64,000 bases of DNA from Cryptococcus deneoformans JEC21 (Eukaryota > Basidiomycota > Tremellomycetes > Tremellales > Cryptococcaceae), in assembly GCF_000091045.1 (NCBI RefSeq), contig NC_006681.1, forward strand, positions 331,787 through 395,786, given 5' to 3'. The stretch's first letter is position 1. Each line of letters starts with the position of its first letter. The position numbers and the translations under genes were made by a program. A model generated the notes under the pieces. The model worked only from the letters and a program-made list of their open reading frames with translations. It was not told the DNA's origin and did not search any database. Shown here piece by piece: positions 34,201 to 49,240 of the stretch.

Positions 34201-35962
34201 AACGGTGAGTCATCGCGCTGAGAGAGAGCTCGCATGGAAATCTTCTTTTTTTTTTTTTTGCTCACAGTTTTTGCTATAAATAGAGCTTGTCTGGCGAAAC
34301 GTCGATGAGACCAACGTTATCCCTGTCAACTCGTCTGAGCCGTTTGACCAATCCTTGTTCAAGAATTACGATATCTGCATTACCGGCGCCGCGCTCAAGC
34401 AGTACGATGCCCTTCCTTCTGTCACCGATCTCATCAAGCACACATACGTTTACGCTCGCGTATCGCCTGCTCAGAAAGAATTCATCATCACCACTCTTCG
34501 ATCGCTTGGTTACATTACGCTCATGGCCGGTGACGGTACGAACGATGTCGGTGCTCTCAAAGCTGCACACATCGGTGTCGCCCTTCTTGACGGTTCTCCC
34601 GAGGATTTGAAGAAGATTGCCGAGCACCAGAAGCTTGAGCGAATGAAAAAGGTTTACGAGCAGCAGGTCCGCATCTCTGCGCGATTCAACCAGCCGCCTC
34701 CGCCGCCTCCGCCTGCTCTCCGGGAGGCGTACCCCGAGCTTGTCAAGACTCAGCAACAGGTTGCAAAGGCCCATGAGGGAGCCAAGAAGGCTAACCCTCT
34801 GGAGAAGTTTGACATGGCTACCATCACTTCCAAGCTGTCCGAATTGGATGAGGACCAAGACGTGCCGCAAATCAAATTGGGTGATGCCTCTTGTGCAGCC
34901 CCTTTCACTTCCAAGTTGTCCAACGTCTCTGCTAGTAAGTTTATCCCGTTTTATATATATATATCTCGCTGACAGTATGGTAGTCTCCAACATCATCCGC
35001 CAAGGTCGATGCACTCTTGTCGCGACCATCCAGATGTACAAGATTCTCGCCCTCAACTGCCTTATCACTGCCTATTCCTTGTCTGTTCAGTACCTTGACG
35101 GCATCAAGTTTGGTGACTACCAGGTGACAATCACCGGTATGTTGATGAGTGTTTGTTTCTTGTGTATCTCTAGGGCCAAGGTACGTTTTTATTTTTCGCA
35201 TTCGTAAAAAAAAAAAAAAAGGAAGGAGGTTGAAACAATTTGATTAGCCTGTTGAAAAGCTGTCCAAAGAGAGGCCGTTGGGCAACATCTTCAACCTTTA
35301 CGTCTTGCTTTCAGTCTTGCTTCAGTTTGCCATCCACATTGTGGCTTTGGTCTACATCACTGGTCTTTCCAAGTCTCTTGAGGAGTGAGTATCGTCGTTA
35401 GATGGCATTAGTCCTGCGGGCACAGCTGATACTTTTATAGCCGTGGGGAGATTGATCTCGAAAAGAAGTTTGAGCCGACTCTGCTCAACACTGCCATCTA
35501 CCTCCTCGGTCTTTCCCAGCAAGTCTCTACTTTTGTCCTCAATTTCCAAGGCCGTCCCTTCCGAGAGGGTATCCGGGAGAATCCTCCGTTGTACTATGGT
35601 TTGCTCGGTGTCAGTGCAGTTGCCTACTGCGGTGCGACCGACTTTGTCCCCGAGTTGAACCGATGGTTGCAGTTGGTCGAGATGACTACTTCTGTAAGCG
35701 ACTGAAAAAAGGGGTCTTCCAGATGACTGACATGCGACTGTTCTAGTTCCGAGTCAAGCTCACCATCTCCATGGTGCTCGACTTTATCCTTTGTTGGGCC
35801 ATTGAGAAGACTTGCAAGGCGCTGTTCGCGGACCTTGAGCCTGTTGAATTCGTGACCCGCGGAAGGGAGAGACGAGAGAAGCGCCGAGCGCAAGAGGCGA
35901 AGAAACTGAAGGAGGACGAGAGGTTGAGGCTGCTTGCCGAAGGCGAAAAGAAGGCGCAGTAA
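31290..35962 (+). CDS. SPF1: P5A-type ATPase SPF1 (ER transmembrane-helix dislocase)
   Basis: P-type ATPase of the ER membrane. Known family members remove mistargeted transmembrane helices and affect manganese, sterol and glycosylation homeostasis. Nineteen exons sum to 1235 residues. Key sites: PPELPMELS (the P5A M4 signature) in exon 33103-32786, phosphorylation loop CFDKTGTIT just after 33210, KGAPE, and the hinge [13 protein letters not shown] near 34530. The N-terminus [10 protein letters not shown] is diagnostic of P5A. The start codon is interrupted by an intron: A-T at 31290-31291 and G at 31344, with GTAAGT donor at 31292. The intron 32278-32324 is GC-AG. The cytosolic loop after the hinge carries a poly-Pro run. 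The end KKAQ fits a KKXX ER-retrieval signal. Confidence 0.95.
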
Positions 35963-36201
35963 GCGCGCTGGTTGGTGAGGGAGGGTGGTGTGGTTTAGAA
36001 CACAGTAAGGATGCATTTGTCATTTTTCTTGGCCAATGGTCAATGAGTCTTTCATGCAACATATTCTTTGGACAGTTCATTGCGCCGGATGATAATAACA
36101 CTGCAGCGGAGTGACGCGGTCCCGGGGGACTTGTGACTGACATTGCCATCTATCCCATCTCGTGCGTTTCTGCGAGTACTCCCCCCGCGGCACTGACCAG
36201 C
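35963..36201. other. short SPF1-PMR1 intergenic spacer
   Basis: 239 bp contain the SPF1 terminator and the PMR1 promoter on the same strand. A CT-rich segment directly precedes the PMR1 start. No TATA box is seen. Confidence 0.5.
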
Positions 36202-40000
<3,799 letters not shown>

Positions 40001-40278
40001 GGGCTGTTGTGGTTTTTTTTTGACTTGGGGATGGAATGTGCATTGACCAATGCGCATGGAAAAAAAAAGAGGGAAGAGGAAGATCTTGATTAGGAATACG
40101 GCGTTGCGGTGTATAACATGCATAGATAAAACAGTGACAAACACATTCAACAATCGTTTTGTTGTTTTTGACTTTTTGGGAATTCGTAAAATGCTATATA
40201 TTTGTGCTAAATTCTTGACAAAATTCCGCTTCTCGCAGACCTTTTACTATTACATCACCTCATAAACCGGTAGGTGGC

Positions 40279-40550
40279 TTAATCGTCAAGCTTGATAGCA
40301 GCCTTGTGCTCCTCACCCTCATCGCCGGGAATTTTCTCAATCTTCGTCGTAGAAATCAGAGTACGTCCTTGCATTACAGAAACATGAAATGACTTACGGT
40401 GTCGAGCTCCTCAAGGGACTCGCCGATGATTTTGACGGCTTTGCGGACATCCTCCTCGCTGATCACGAGTGGGGGAGCAAATCGGATACTACATCTCTTA
40501 ATTAGCAGACTTGTCATCATGCCAAAAGAGATAAAACGTACATGTTGACA

Positions 40551-40585
<35 letters not shown>

Positions 40586-40799
40586 CAACAAACAAAGCTG
40601 CCAAGCGGTCCTTCCCTTCTTGCTCGCAGTTTCGTCAATAACCACACCGTTGAACAATCCTCGTCCACGAATAAGTTTGATGAAGGGAGAGTTGAGCTTG
40701 GCGAGTTCAGATCGGAAGATTTCACCGAGCTTGAGGGATCGGTTGGCGAGGTCCTCCTTGACAAGAACGTCGAGGGCAGTCATGGCAACAGCGCAACCA

Positions 40800-40855
<56 letters not shown>

Positions 40856-41055
40856 ATCCTTGTCGGCGAGGACACAAGAGACGGGGTACACTACATTGAT
40901 AGATCAGCAGATGATCGATGGATCGAAGACACTGCCGATACGTACTACCACCAGAAAGGGCTTTGCCGAGAATGACCATGTCGGGCCTGATGTTGTCCCA
41001 TTCGTAGCAGAGCATCTTACCGGTTCGGCAAAGACCAGTCTGGATCTCGTCACAA

Positions 41056-41114
<59 letters not shown>

Positions 41115-41416
41115 TGGAACGAAGATACTGTCAATGGGTCAGTCGCTTCTTTTTTTTATTAAAAAAAATTATAAGGACAAATGAGACTTACCCAGCCTCA
41201 CCCTGAATGGGCTCAACCAAAAAGGCAGCAACTTCGTCGCCGTGCTTCTCGAGCACCTTTTCCAAATCCTCGGTGTGGTTGTACCTGATCAACCCTGTGT
41301 CCCATCTAGGGCCTACATTTTCCAAGAAAGGACCAAAACCAGTTCTAGATTCCGGATCGGTAGACATAGAGATGATACCAATAGTCCTTCCGTGGAAGTT
41401 CCCCTCGACAGAAAGA

Positions 41417-41460
<44 letters not shown>

Positions 41461-41653
41461 TTTACGGGCGAGCTTGATAGCAGTCTCAACGGCCTCAGCA
41501 CCAGTGTTCATAGGGAGAACCATGTCGTAACCGAACATGGAGGTAATTTTCTTAGCAAAGGGACCAAGGTTGGAGGAGTAGAAAGCTCGGGAAGAAAGGG
41601 TGAGCTTGGAGGCTTGGGTGACAAGGGTGTTCACTGCAAGGCAGATGAGCTTG

Positions 41654-41684
<31 letters not shown>

Positions 41685-41980
41685 TACAAATTTCGGGATG
41701 GCAGTGGCCCTGGTTAACCGCTCTGATAACAGCTATCAACAATCCCTACTTCCACAAGACTCCACAAAAGAGCATCCACTCACGAGTAGGCTGAAAGGAA
41801 GTCGAGGTACTCATTTCCCTCGGGGTCCCAGACATGGGCACCAAGGCCCTTCTCGAAGCAGCTATGGATGGCCGATATCAGAGACTTTACTAACAGCTCT
41901 GCTTCCGGTAACGTACATAGGAAGAGGGTGGTAGTTGTGACTGCAAAACGCGTCAGTACAAGTTTCTGTCAGATACGCGA

Positions 41981-42016
<36 letters not shown>

Positions 42017-42085
42017 GACCTCCTGGCTAGAGAGGGTGGGCTTGCTTGACGGGATGGGAGAAGCGGTGGAAGCGATTGGGGACAT
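40279..42085 (-). CDS. CAR2: ornithine aminotransferase
   Basis: PLP enzyme converting ornithine and 2-oxoglutarate to glutamate semialdehyde and glutamate; arginine catabolism and proline supply. Nine exons (42085-41991, 41940-41917, 41861-41784, 41722-41688, 41633-41192, 41127-40949, 40890-40542, 40488-40398, 40341-40279) sum to 451 residues. Landmarks: EHEYSAHNYHPLP at the N-terminus, [48 protein letters not shown], the PLP lysine in LGKALSGG, and [13 protein letters not shown]. Exon 2 is only 24 nt. No mitochondrial presequence, so it is probably cytosolic as in yeast. Twin CACGTG sites lie about 140-160 bp upstream. Confidence 0.95.
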
Positions 42086-42222
42086 TGTTTGGTATTATAG
42101 TAAGTAGACGATACAAAGGGAGATGAAAAAGAAAAAGAAGACGAGGAAATAGGATATGATTGCGATCTGGATCCCGGTGATGACGGCAACTGTAACAACC
42201 TCCTAAGCGCTCTCAAGCTAGT

Positions 42223-42243
42223 CACGTGACCTGGCACCACGTG
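42223..42243. promoter_or_regulatory. twin CACGTG E-boxes
   Basis: Two CACGTG palindromes (42223-42228 within GTCACGTGAC, and 42238-42243) are 15 bp apart, centre to centre, about 140-160 bp upstream of the ornithine aminotransferase ATG. CACGTG is the core bound by fungal bHLH factors of the Cbf1/Tye7/Pho4 kind. Which one acts here is unknown. Confidence 0.5.
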
Positions 42244-42486
42244 ATCCGCCGCCCATAAGCGCTGCACGAACAAGCGCCAGTTCTCCCCATTCATTACCGA
42301 TGACAACAGATTCAACCTCCTTCATGTGGTGCGATCCTCCGCCTGCCGCAGCTTCTCCTGGTAGATGGAATCTGATTCACACAATGCAAAAGTCGGTCGT
42401 CGGCGGACTTCTGCCCTCAACACTACCGATGCCCCTACACAATACATATGACTATGCTTAATACAACCTATATATACAAACACTCA

Positions 42487-42829
42487 TCACTCTTCATCAG
42501 ACATCGGCAATCCTGCCCTACCTTTTCTCAACTCCGTCATGTATGCCCTTGTGCTCGCGGGCGTTCTTAGGCTCATACTCGTACTTTGCGAACTGAAACC
42601 CTCGCCCGTCCTCTGCGAAGCCATAATTTGACTGGACGATGGCCTCCCCCGCAATCGGATGTACTCTTCGAACAAGGGATGCTCTTCATCCTTCTCGTCT
42701 TCGTCTGCTGCTGCTTTATTTTGAGTATCCGGGAAGGAAGAGGGGGGAAGGGAAAGAGGAAGAGTGGCAGTAGTCTGAGATGAAGACTGAGTGGCCACTG
42801 GTAAACATTCAATGCTTTGTACAGCTTGC

Positions 42830-42870
<41 letters not shown>

Positions 42871-45800
42871 TGCAGGGCGCAAAGAGGGATGTGGAGGAGG
42901 TGATGGAATTCTGGCCAGTGTCTTATCAGAGCCTGTGACACTCTTTGCTGCCGTTATCACCTGGCTTCCTCGAACCTCTTCGTCGTCTGATTGCTCAGGC
43001 TCCACATCCAACTCCTCATCGAAAGAGGTCTTGAACTCAAACCCCTTTACTTTTTGTTTTTTCGTTTTGAAGAATCCAAACGACTCGAGATAAGCTGCTT
43101 TTTCTTGAGCTGGTGCGAATGTTTTCTTCCCTGAAGTTTTTGTTTTCTTAGTTGTCGCTTTGCAATTGCCTTTTCGTGCCGTGGGCGTGGACGTATTGGG
43201 GGTCGACGAAGCTGTTGCTTTTGCAGCGGCTGCTCTTGTCCATGGTGTCATTTTTACTGGCTCGCTTTCGTTCTCCTCATCCTCTTTATCTGTCACATCC
43301 CAACCCCCAGGGTCTCCCACTCTCATCCTCTTGTTATCCCTTTCTTCTGTCCCTTCTTTTGCATCTCTTTCTTCTTTTGACGGAGAGAATTTCAGTTGCG
43401 AAGCTCTGAAACTGTCGGAACCAGAGACGAGGACCTCTCCTGACTTGTTAGAGGGTATATCACCCCTCAGTTTGCGTTTTCCCTGTCCTTTTGGGGCACT
43501 AGAGGATAGTTTCTGGATAGGTGAAGGTCCAGGCCTCATGGCCTCTTCAACAGACGATTGACCGGGAGCAACAGGCGACGCCAGGGAGCCTGTCCTTTGT
43601 GTGCCGTGATGTTGTGACGGGTGTCGACGGAACGAAGGGCTAGGAGGCAGCATGTCTGTCAAGCAATGTTTCGGCGGGGAAGGGATGTTGAATGCCCTAA
43701 AATAAACAGTCTCCTCGAGCTATCAGAGTAACACTTGGCGTGAGCATAACGTTCTCCAAAGCCACGACTTTAACACTCACACCTGAAGAACCGGTCTCAT
43801 CAAATATTCGAAATGATGCGGGATGGTTCCGAGATCGAGATGGAGACATTTGAGATGAGTTGAGAGACGTCTGAGAAGGAAGCGGGGACGTATTTTTGGC
43901 TGAAGCTTGGCTATGGCGCAATGGTTGTAAGGGGGACTTTACTTTCGACGATTGGGAGGCCGGTATTGTTTGATCCGAGCCTACAGAGAACATCCCTGGG
44001 AGGAGTGTATTGGCCAGCTACATTCATGTAAATCCATGTACATCTTCCATGCTCCAGGCGACTTACATCGGGATGGCTCGATGGGATATCATCGTCCGCT
44101 TCGTACTGGGATCCGAAGGGCAATCTCGGACTTCTTTTACCCGATCGGTTGACACCCTTTTGACTAGGTCTTCCACTTGGAGGCGTTTTCATCAGAGAAG
44201 ACCGTCTAGGCGACTTTATAGGCGTAGCTGACGCCCGACCTGGTATCCGAGGGGATGGAGAAGCTGTACGCTGGCTTGCTATTCGTTGACTTCTCCTTAC
44301 CGGAGTTGAGCCAAGAGACATCGTTGCCGTCTTCGAAGGTGAAGGAATTCTGAAAGTGAAACCTTGTGTGTCCTCAAGCTGCAGATTTTTGATCAGAAAC
44401 TTTACGCAGACCAGAGATGTCACACTTGCCTCTGGATCTACTATTTTTCCGGGGCCGACATGTTCAACATTTCCCGCATTGCGTTCATCATGCATCACCT
44501 TACCACGTTCTATCTCACTGGTAGGAGGCATCGGTCTGGCTTCATCAGCCCCTGGATTGAACCAGACCTGACTCCCATTCAGCGGCGGTGAGATAGATCG
44601 ATCTGGGGCTTTGGCTTTGGTGGGAACGATGAGAAGCGTTTCCTCGTGGCTCATGCATGGATCTGGATGTCTCAACATTAAAGGGTCGGAGGATGGCTGG
44701 TTGTTCACTGTCGCGGTAACTTGAGGCTGGCCCATTTGTTGAGAAGGGGAAGACGGCACCGCTGCTGCGGCCGGGGACGAAGGTGGAATCAGTGGTGAAG
44801 AGTTGTTCTTAAGCCTTTTGCCGGGCGAGGGACCTGGTGATGTGCGCCGATTGACCATTTCAGGCGTCATATCAGGCGAACTACTTTTTAGGACAGAGGT
44901 TCTCGGTAACGGCGAATAACTGCGACCGACGTCACGCGGAAGGATTGTAGGAATAGGGGGGCCAGCTTTCCCTACAGGATCTCGACGAAATACTTTTGCT
45001 CGTACGGAAGGTGTCGAATATATCTTCTGCTTCTTGGGTGGAGGTTTAGGAAGGGCATTCTCGTCGGAAGACGTGCCTCGAAGGCGATTTTTGTCTCGTT
45101 TGTACTCTTCAAGTTTGTACTCTTCGAAAACCTCCTTTGCCCTCCGTCTTATCTTTTCAGACTCAGTGGGCGAAATTTCCCTCTTTCTTTTATTGTCATC
45201 AGAATACTGATCAGGAAAATCATTTTTCCAAGGAGACTCCACTATTCTTTTGGTAGATTCGTCTTGACCAGCCATTCTACGGTGCCTTTTCATGTCGGTC
45301 TCTGGAACGGGGGTAGGTGAATACATGGATTCGCTCTGGAGGAGGTCATCACGAGAGACAAGAGCGACAGGAGTGTGAGGGGGGAATAGTGGGGGAGATT
45401 TGGAAGGTGACGGTGTATGCTTTCGAGAAGGCGAACGGAGAGCCTGCTGAGGCGGCTTCGTAGGCGACCTTGACCTGGATCTTGTACGTCCCTCACTTCT
45501 TGACTGAGCTATGACTTTGGATGAGAATCTTCCTATTCGACTAGTCAAAAGGTTCTCGTCGCGCTCTTCAACTGTTCGTCGCGTCGACGCTCGTTCTCGG
45601 CTTTGTGGTGCGTCGTTGGACCATGTATCGTCGGCCTGATAGTTGTCATCGAATATTTCAAGCTTGCTCTTCCTTCTTAACGCAGAGCGATTGCCACCAA
45701 GAGGCAGTGGGCTTCCGCTTCCTCCGGATGGGCTTCGGTCTTCATTTGTTCGCAACTTCTCTGTACGGCCCTTGCCCTTGATGAAGCGACTTAAGCTGGA

Positions 45801-46025
45801 TTGCTTATGACTCATCGGAGTCCTCTTTCCTTCCGCAGATCCATCGACGCCTGGATTGGATAGTTCTCCGCGTTTTCTGAGACCGGTCGTCGGTGGCGTG
45901 GGAAGCCCATGAGACGAAAGGGGTCTCAGCGGTCGCTGTGATGGAGGTTTAGTCGCTGAGTTTTGGTCTGGACGACGCGTGTCTATCCACTTGCCAGGAC
46001 CTATTTGTGGCTTAGGCCGAGGCAT
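42487..46025 (-). CDS. large disordered protein with many CDK-type sites, function unknown
   Basis: I do not recognise this protein. Exons are 46025-44430, 44378-44067, 44017 to about 43760, and a last exon starting near 43655 and ending at 42487, roughly 1170 residues. It is intrinsically disordered, basic and Ser/Pro-rich, with many minimal and full CDK motifs (SPTK, SPSR, SPSK, SPGK, TPIKSPRR). Short conserved-looking pieces are WIDTRRPDQN near the start, SLSRFIKGKG, and FKTKKQKVKGFEFKTSFDEE near residue 950. An in-frame 51-nt GC-AG intron (44379-44429) is likely. The join around 43650-43760 is unresolved: the frame runs to a TAG at 43697 unless spliced, so two adjacent genes cannot be excluded. 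MBF-like promoter elements precede it. A role in replication, chromosome or cell-cycle work is inference. Confidence 0.6.
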
Positions 46026-46078
46026 AGTGGAGTGAGCAAGGAAAAAGAGGATGGAGGGTGAATATATGATATCGACGA

Positions 46079-46138
46079 CGCGAAACGGCGCAGCGATGCG
46101 TTGGAGCTACTGATGGCAGCTATAATAATCAGACGCGT
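46079..46138 (-). promoter_or_regulatory. MCB/E2F-like promoter elements
   Basis: CGCGAAA at 46079-46085 and ACGCGT at 46133-46138 (followed by CGCGTC) lie 55-115 bp upstream of the start codon at 46025. ACGCGT is the MluI cell-cycle box bound by MBF, and CGCGAAA is a core shared by MBF, SBF and E2F. They suggest G1/S-timed expression. Confidence 0.45.
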
Positions 46139-46781
46139 CGCGTCTTTTCATACCCAGTTTACTTCCTGGAGAGAATCGCATCATGTAGTGGTCACATTCC
46201 GACTATACCAAATAATTCTTGTGTAATTAGTAGAAGGAAGTAAGAAAGATGCACTGCGCCTGCGTTCCATAACAGGTCACCTACTGGCCCCAATGGCATT
46301 TCAATTGTTACAGCATTTAATTAACCGCCCATGATGTTGCCATCTATGGATAAAGATTCGGAATCTTTTGCAGCCCAAAAGTACGGCGCGGCCCAACTTC
46401 TCGGACTGCAACGCGACTCTCTTTCAGCGAATGTCCTGTCAATGTAGCATACCCGTGGCACTCAGTTTCTCTGTTTGAGAACATGTTCAAGTATGGCAGC
46501 TCTCTTTAAGCTGTACATGGTCCTGGACAACCATCTGCCCCCTATGCATGCATAGGTTTTGAGGGGCATTACGAGACACGCCCGATGCCCAATCGCGATG
46601 GGTTGTTTCCCATTTTAGTATGGTGCCACATTCCTGGCCCCCCGCGGGATTACTTCCTGCACCACGGCTGAACCCGGGACTTTTGAGTTTGTCTACCTAT
46701 CACATCGCGGACATTCAATCCAACACCTCGATCCTTCTTCTTGACGTCTTCTCTTACTCCCCACTCTTCCAAGCACCCAAA
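46139..46781. other. divergent promoter region before COX4
   Basis: Together with the MCB-like elements this makes the roughly 750-bp divergent promoter between the disordered-protein gene and COX4. The COX4-proximal part is C/T-rich. No gene is seen. Confidence 0.4.
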
Positions 46782-47548
46782 ATGGCCTCCGCTATTCGAT
46801 CCCTCCGCACCGCCCTCCCCGCCCTCCGACGAACCGTCCCCGCCCCGGCCTTCACCGCCAGAGCCTTCTCCATCTCTGCCGCCAGGTCTGCCGGCCACGG
46901 CCCTCCCCAGTTGCTTGGTCCTGGTGCCAAGGCCGGTGAGGTGCCCAATGAGTGAGTATTGCATGATGAATGATTGGAATGGGATGAAATGGAGAGGAAA
47001 TTTTTGAATTGGATCGGCCTCGGGCAGATACGAGTGGAGATCAGAATGCAGGCTTAGGCCGGAGGGATACGGAGTCGAGGGAATACCATGAAGATGTGAA
47101 ACGGATGGGCCGGTGAATCAAGGCTGACCCACGAGCAGCGAGAACCAGTCTACTGGTCTCGAGCGATTCGAACTCCTCGGTAACCTCGAGGGTGTTGACG
47201 TTTTCGACATGAAGCCTCTTGAGATTACCCGACTTGGTACTGTTGACGAACCTATTCCCATCTACTCTCTCGTGAGTATCATCTTTTACCTAATATGCTG
47301 CAATGTCTGACAAGTTGGTCAGTTCCCCGAGCGACAGATTGGCTGCACTGGTTTCCCCGTTGACTCCCACGACACTATTTGGCTCAACGTCAACCACACC
47401 TTGAAGAACCACCGATGCCCCGAGTGCGGTTCCGGTGCGTCCTTCTATCTTCAGTGCAGGGACACTGCTAATTTGTTTAACTTTAGTTTACACTCTCAAC
47501 TTCCAGGGTGACGAGGCTCTCCTCCACGGTGGCGGTCACCACCACTAA
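46782..47548 (+). CDS. COX4: cytochrome c oxidase zinc-binding subunit (yeast Cox4, mammalian Vb)
   Basis: Nuclear-encoded subunit of respiratory complex IV on the matrix side. Four exons (46782-46951, 47139-47271, 47323-47434, 47487-47548) encode 158 residues. The first 38 or so form a typical mitochondrial presequence (MASAIRSLRTALPALRR, no acidic residues). The mature part has GLERFELLGNLEG, TRLGTVDEPIPIYSL, ERQIGCTGFPVDSHD and the zinc site CPECGSVYTLN with the earlier Cys and His. It ends in GGGHHH. The first intron is 187 nt, about three times the local norm. Confidence 0.95.
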
Positions 47549-47888
47549 ATGCTTAAACATGGGTTCTCTCGCGCTTTTTCTGTAGCATGAGATGAATGGA
47601 TTTCCTCTGGACCATAGCCGTATCTTCAAATGCTCGTTCGTATGTGGGCATTAACATCAGTATAATCTGAAATTATCACAAGGGGTCCCAGTCCGGCTTC
47701 AGGAGGAAGAAAGGCAATGAGAAGCTTTGAGGCTCCATATCATGGTAAGGGGCAGATGTGCATCTGACCAACCTTCTGAAAAGATACTCAAATATAACTA
47801 ATTCATCTGTCGAAAATGTTCTTAAAGCCCCGGACTCCATCGTATCTGCCCACACTTCAAGGCAGAGATCCGCGCCAAAAGACTATCC
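47549..47888. other. convergent 3' region, COX4 / HMG-box gene
   Basis: 340 bp holding the two 3' UTRs. No gene or repeat is seen. Confidence 0.5.
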
Positions 47889-48820
47889 TTAAAGGTCGGG
47901 TTGAGTCTGTCTCCATTCATCCCATTTAGCCCTGGCCTGCACATACGCGTCTTTGTATTTCTGTCCCAAATATATCAGCCTGATTTTAAAACTGTCAGGA
48001 TTGGGGGGCTCACCTGCTTCTCAGAGTCGCTCAACTGCTTCCACAAAGCACCAGTCTCCCTGGCCAACTGCTGATTCCTCACGTTCCCCTCGAGGTCACT
48101 GGGCAGTTCAACCTTCCCACTTTCTCTAACTTCCTTGGCGAAGGCAAAGTAAGGAGTCAAAGGCTTTCCGGGGTTTCCGGGCCTCTCCTTGACAGACTGC
48201 TTGAAAGCCTTCTTCCCTCCAGGGGGGCTAACTTTCTTGCCGGTAGCCTTTTCAATAGCAGTCCTTGTCTCTGGGGTAGTAGAGTTCCAGAACTCCAAGT
48301 ACGCCTTGTCCGCAAGCTTCCTGCCCTCATCGGCTCGGCTTTGAAGTTCGGCCTTGACACTTGAAGTCAAGGATGCCCATTCGGTGGCAGCCTCGTTGGT
48401 GAGTCTTCGCATGTCAAGTTTACCGTCGGGACGACGGTATTTCTCGGAAACGTTAGCAATGTGGTCTTTGAACCAGAGAGTGTAGGGCGTAGGGGGGCCT
48501 TTGGGAACGGTCGGAAGGGTGGTATCTGTATGACGTTAGCTGTCGTTATAGGTCTAGAAACGCGCAAGACAGGTGAGGCAGGGCGGCGCATTCGACATGA
48601 CGTAGAGGTGCACCTCTAAGCATGTATATATGGATCGAATTCCATCCAGTCCGTCGCGAATATGATCCCTGGTCCCACGCCCACCCTACTGCAGGAGCGT
48701 GCGAGCGGAAGACTCACCGATGTTCTTCTTCTTCAACAACAAAGAAGTTGTGGACAGCATCCTAACCCTCAAAGGGGCAGCCACGGTCATGGCGGGCCGT
48801 ACCAAGTTGATGGAGAACAT
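47889..48820 (-). CDS. mitochondrial tandem HMG-box protein (TFAM/Abf2-like)
   Basis: Probable mtDNA packaging protein. Three exons (48820-48718, 48525-48014, 47960-47889) give 228 residues. The N-terminus MFSINLVRPAMTVAAPLRVR followed by STTSLLLKK is a mitochondrial presequence. Box 1 starts PPTPYTLWFKDHIANVSEKY and continues through KLADKAYLEFW. Box 2 starts KPLTPYFAFAKEVRES, has ETGALWKQLSDSEKQ, and closes with KYKDAYVQARAKWDEWR, the typical third helix. A basic Gly/Pro linker separates them. A second in-frame ATG is at codon 11. The first intron is 192 nt. Whether it is the Abf2 orthologue cannot be settled by eye. Confidence 0.85.
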
Positions 48821-49240
48821 GGCGGTCGTTTGGTATTAAGCAGTCGGGGATGGAAGGAAGATAGCACGGGAATGGAAGATGTCACAACGAAATGGTTGTT
48901 GACGCGAGAGAGGATACACGGTGCGCGACGGAAGCAAATTGCCACCATATTTATGATACGGCAGTTTGTGGCACTTGCCCTGAATGACGTGTGGCATTTC
49001 CGGCCCCTTCTGCATTCGGTTGTGATTGGAGTGATCGCCTGAGCACCACCGAACAATAATAAGGAAGTGCTAGTAATGAGTGCGTTGGGTAGAACTCCAT
49101 CTAAAGAACGAAGGAAACACTTTGGCCATAGGCCAGTGAATGAAGTGATTCTAATGCCATGCAATGCCTCTGATGCGTATGAACTGACAAACTCGACAAG
49201 TTATTATACTATTATATGCAAATATTCAATTAATTCTTGA
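48821..49240. other. intergenic region upstream of the HMG-box gene
   Basis: 420 bp holding the promoter of the HMG-box gene and the 3' end of the MFS gene. Nothing else is seen. Confidence 0.45.

Noticed and set aside
34240..35220. Homopolymer T and A runs as regulatory or mobile-element marks
   Set aside because: They lie inside short SPF1 introns near branch sites and look like ordinary low-complexity intron sequence.
44379..44429. Coding sequence between 44378 and 44430
   Set aside because: Although open in frame, the segment has an ideal GCAAGT donor, CTGAT branch and CAG acceptor at 51 nt, so I treat it as an intron.
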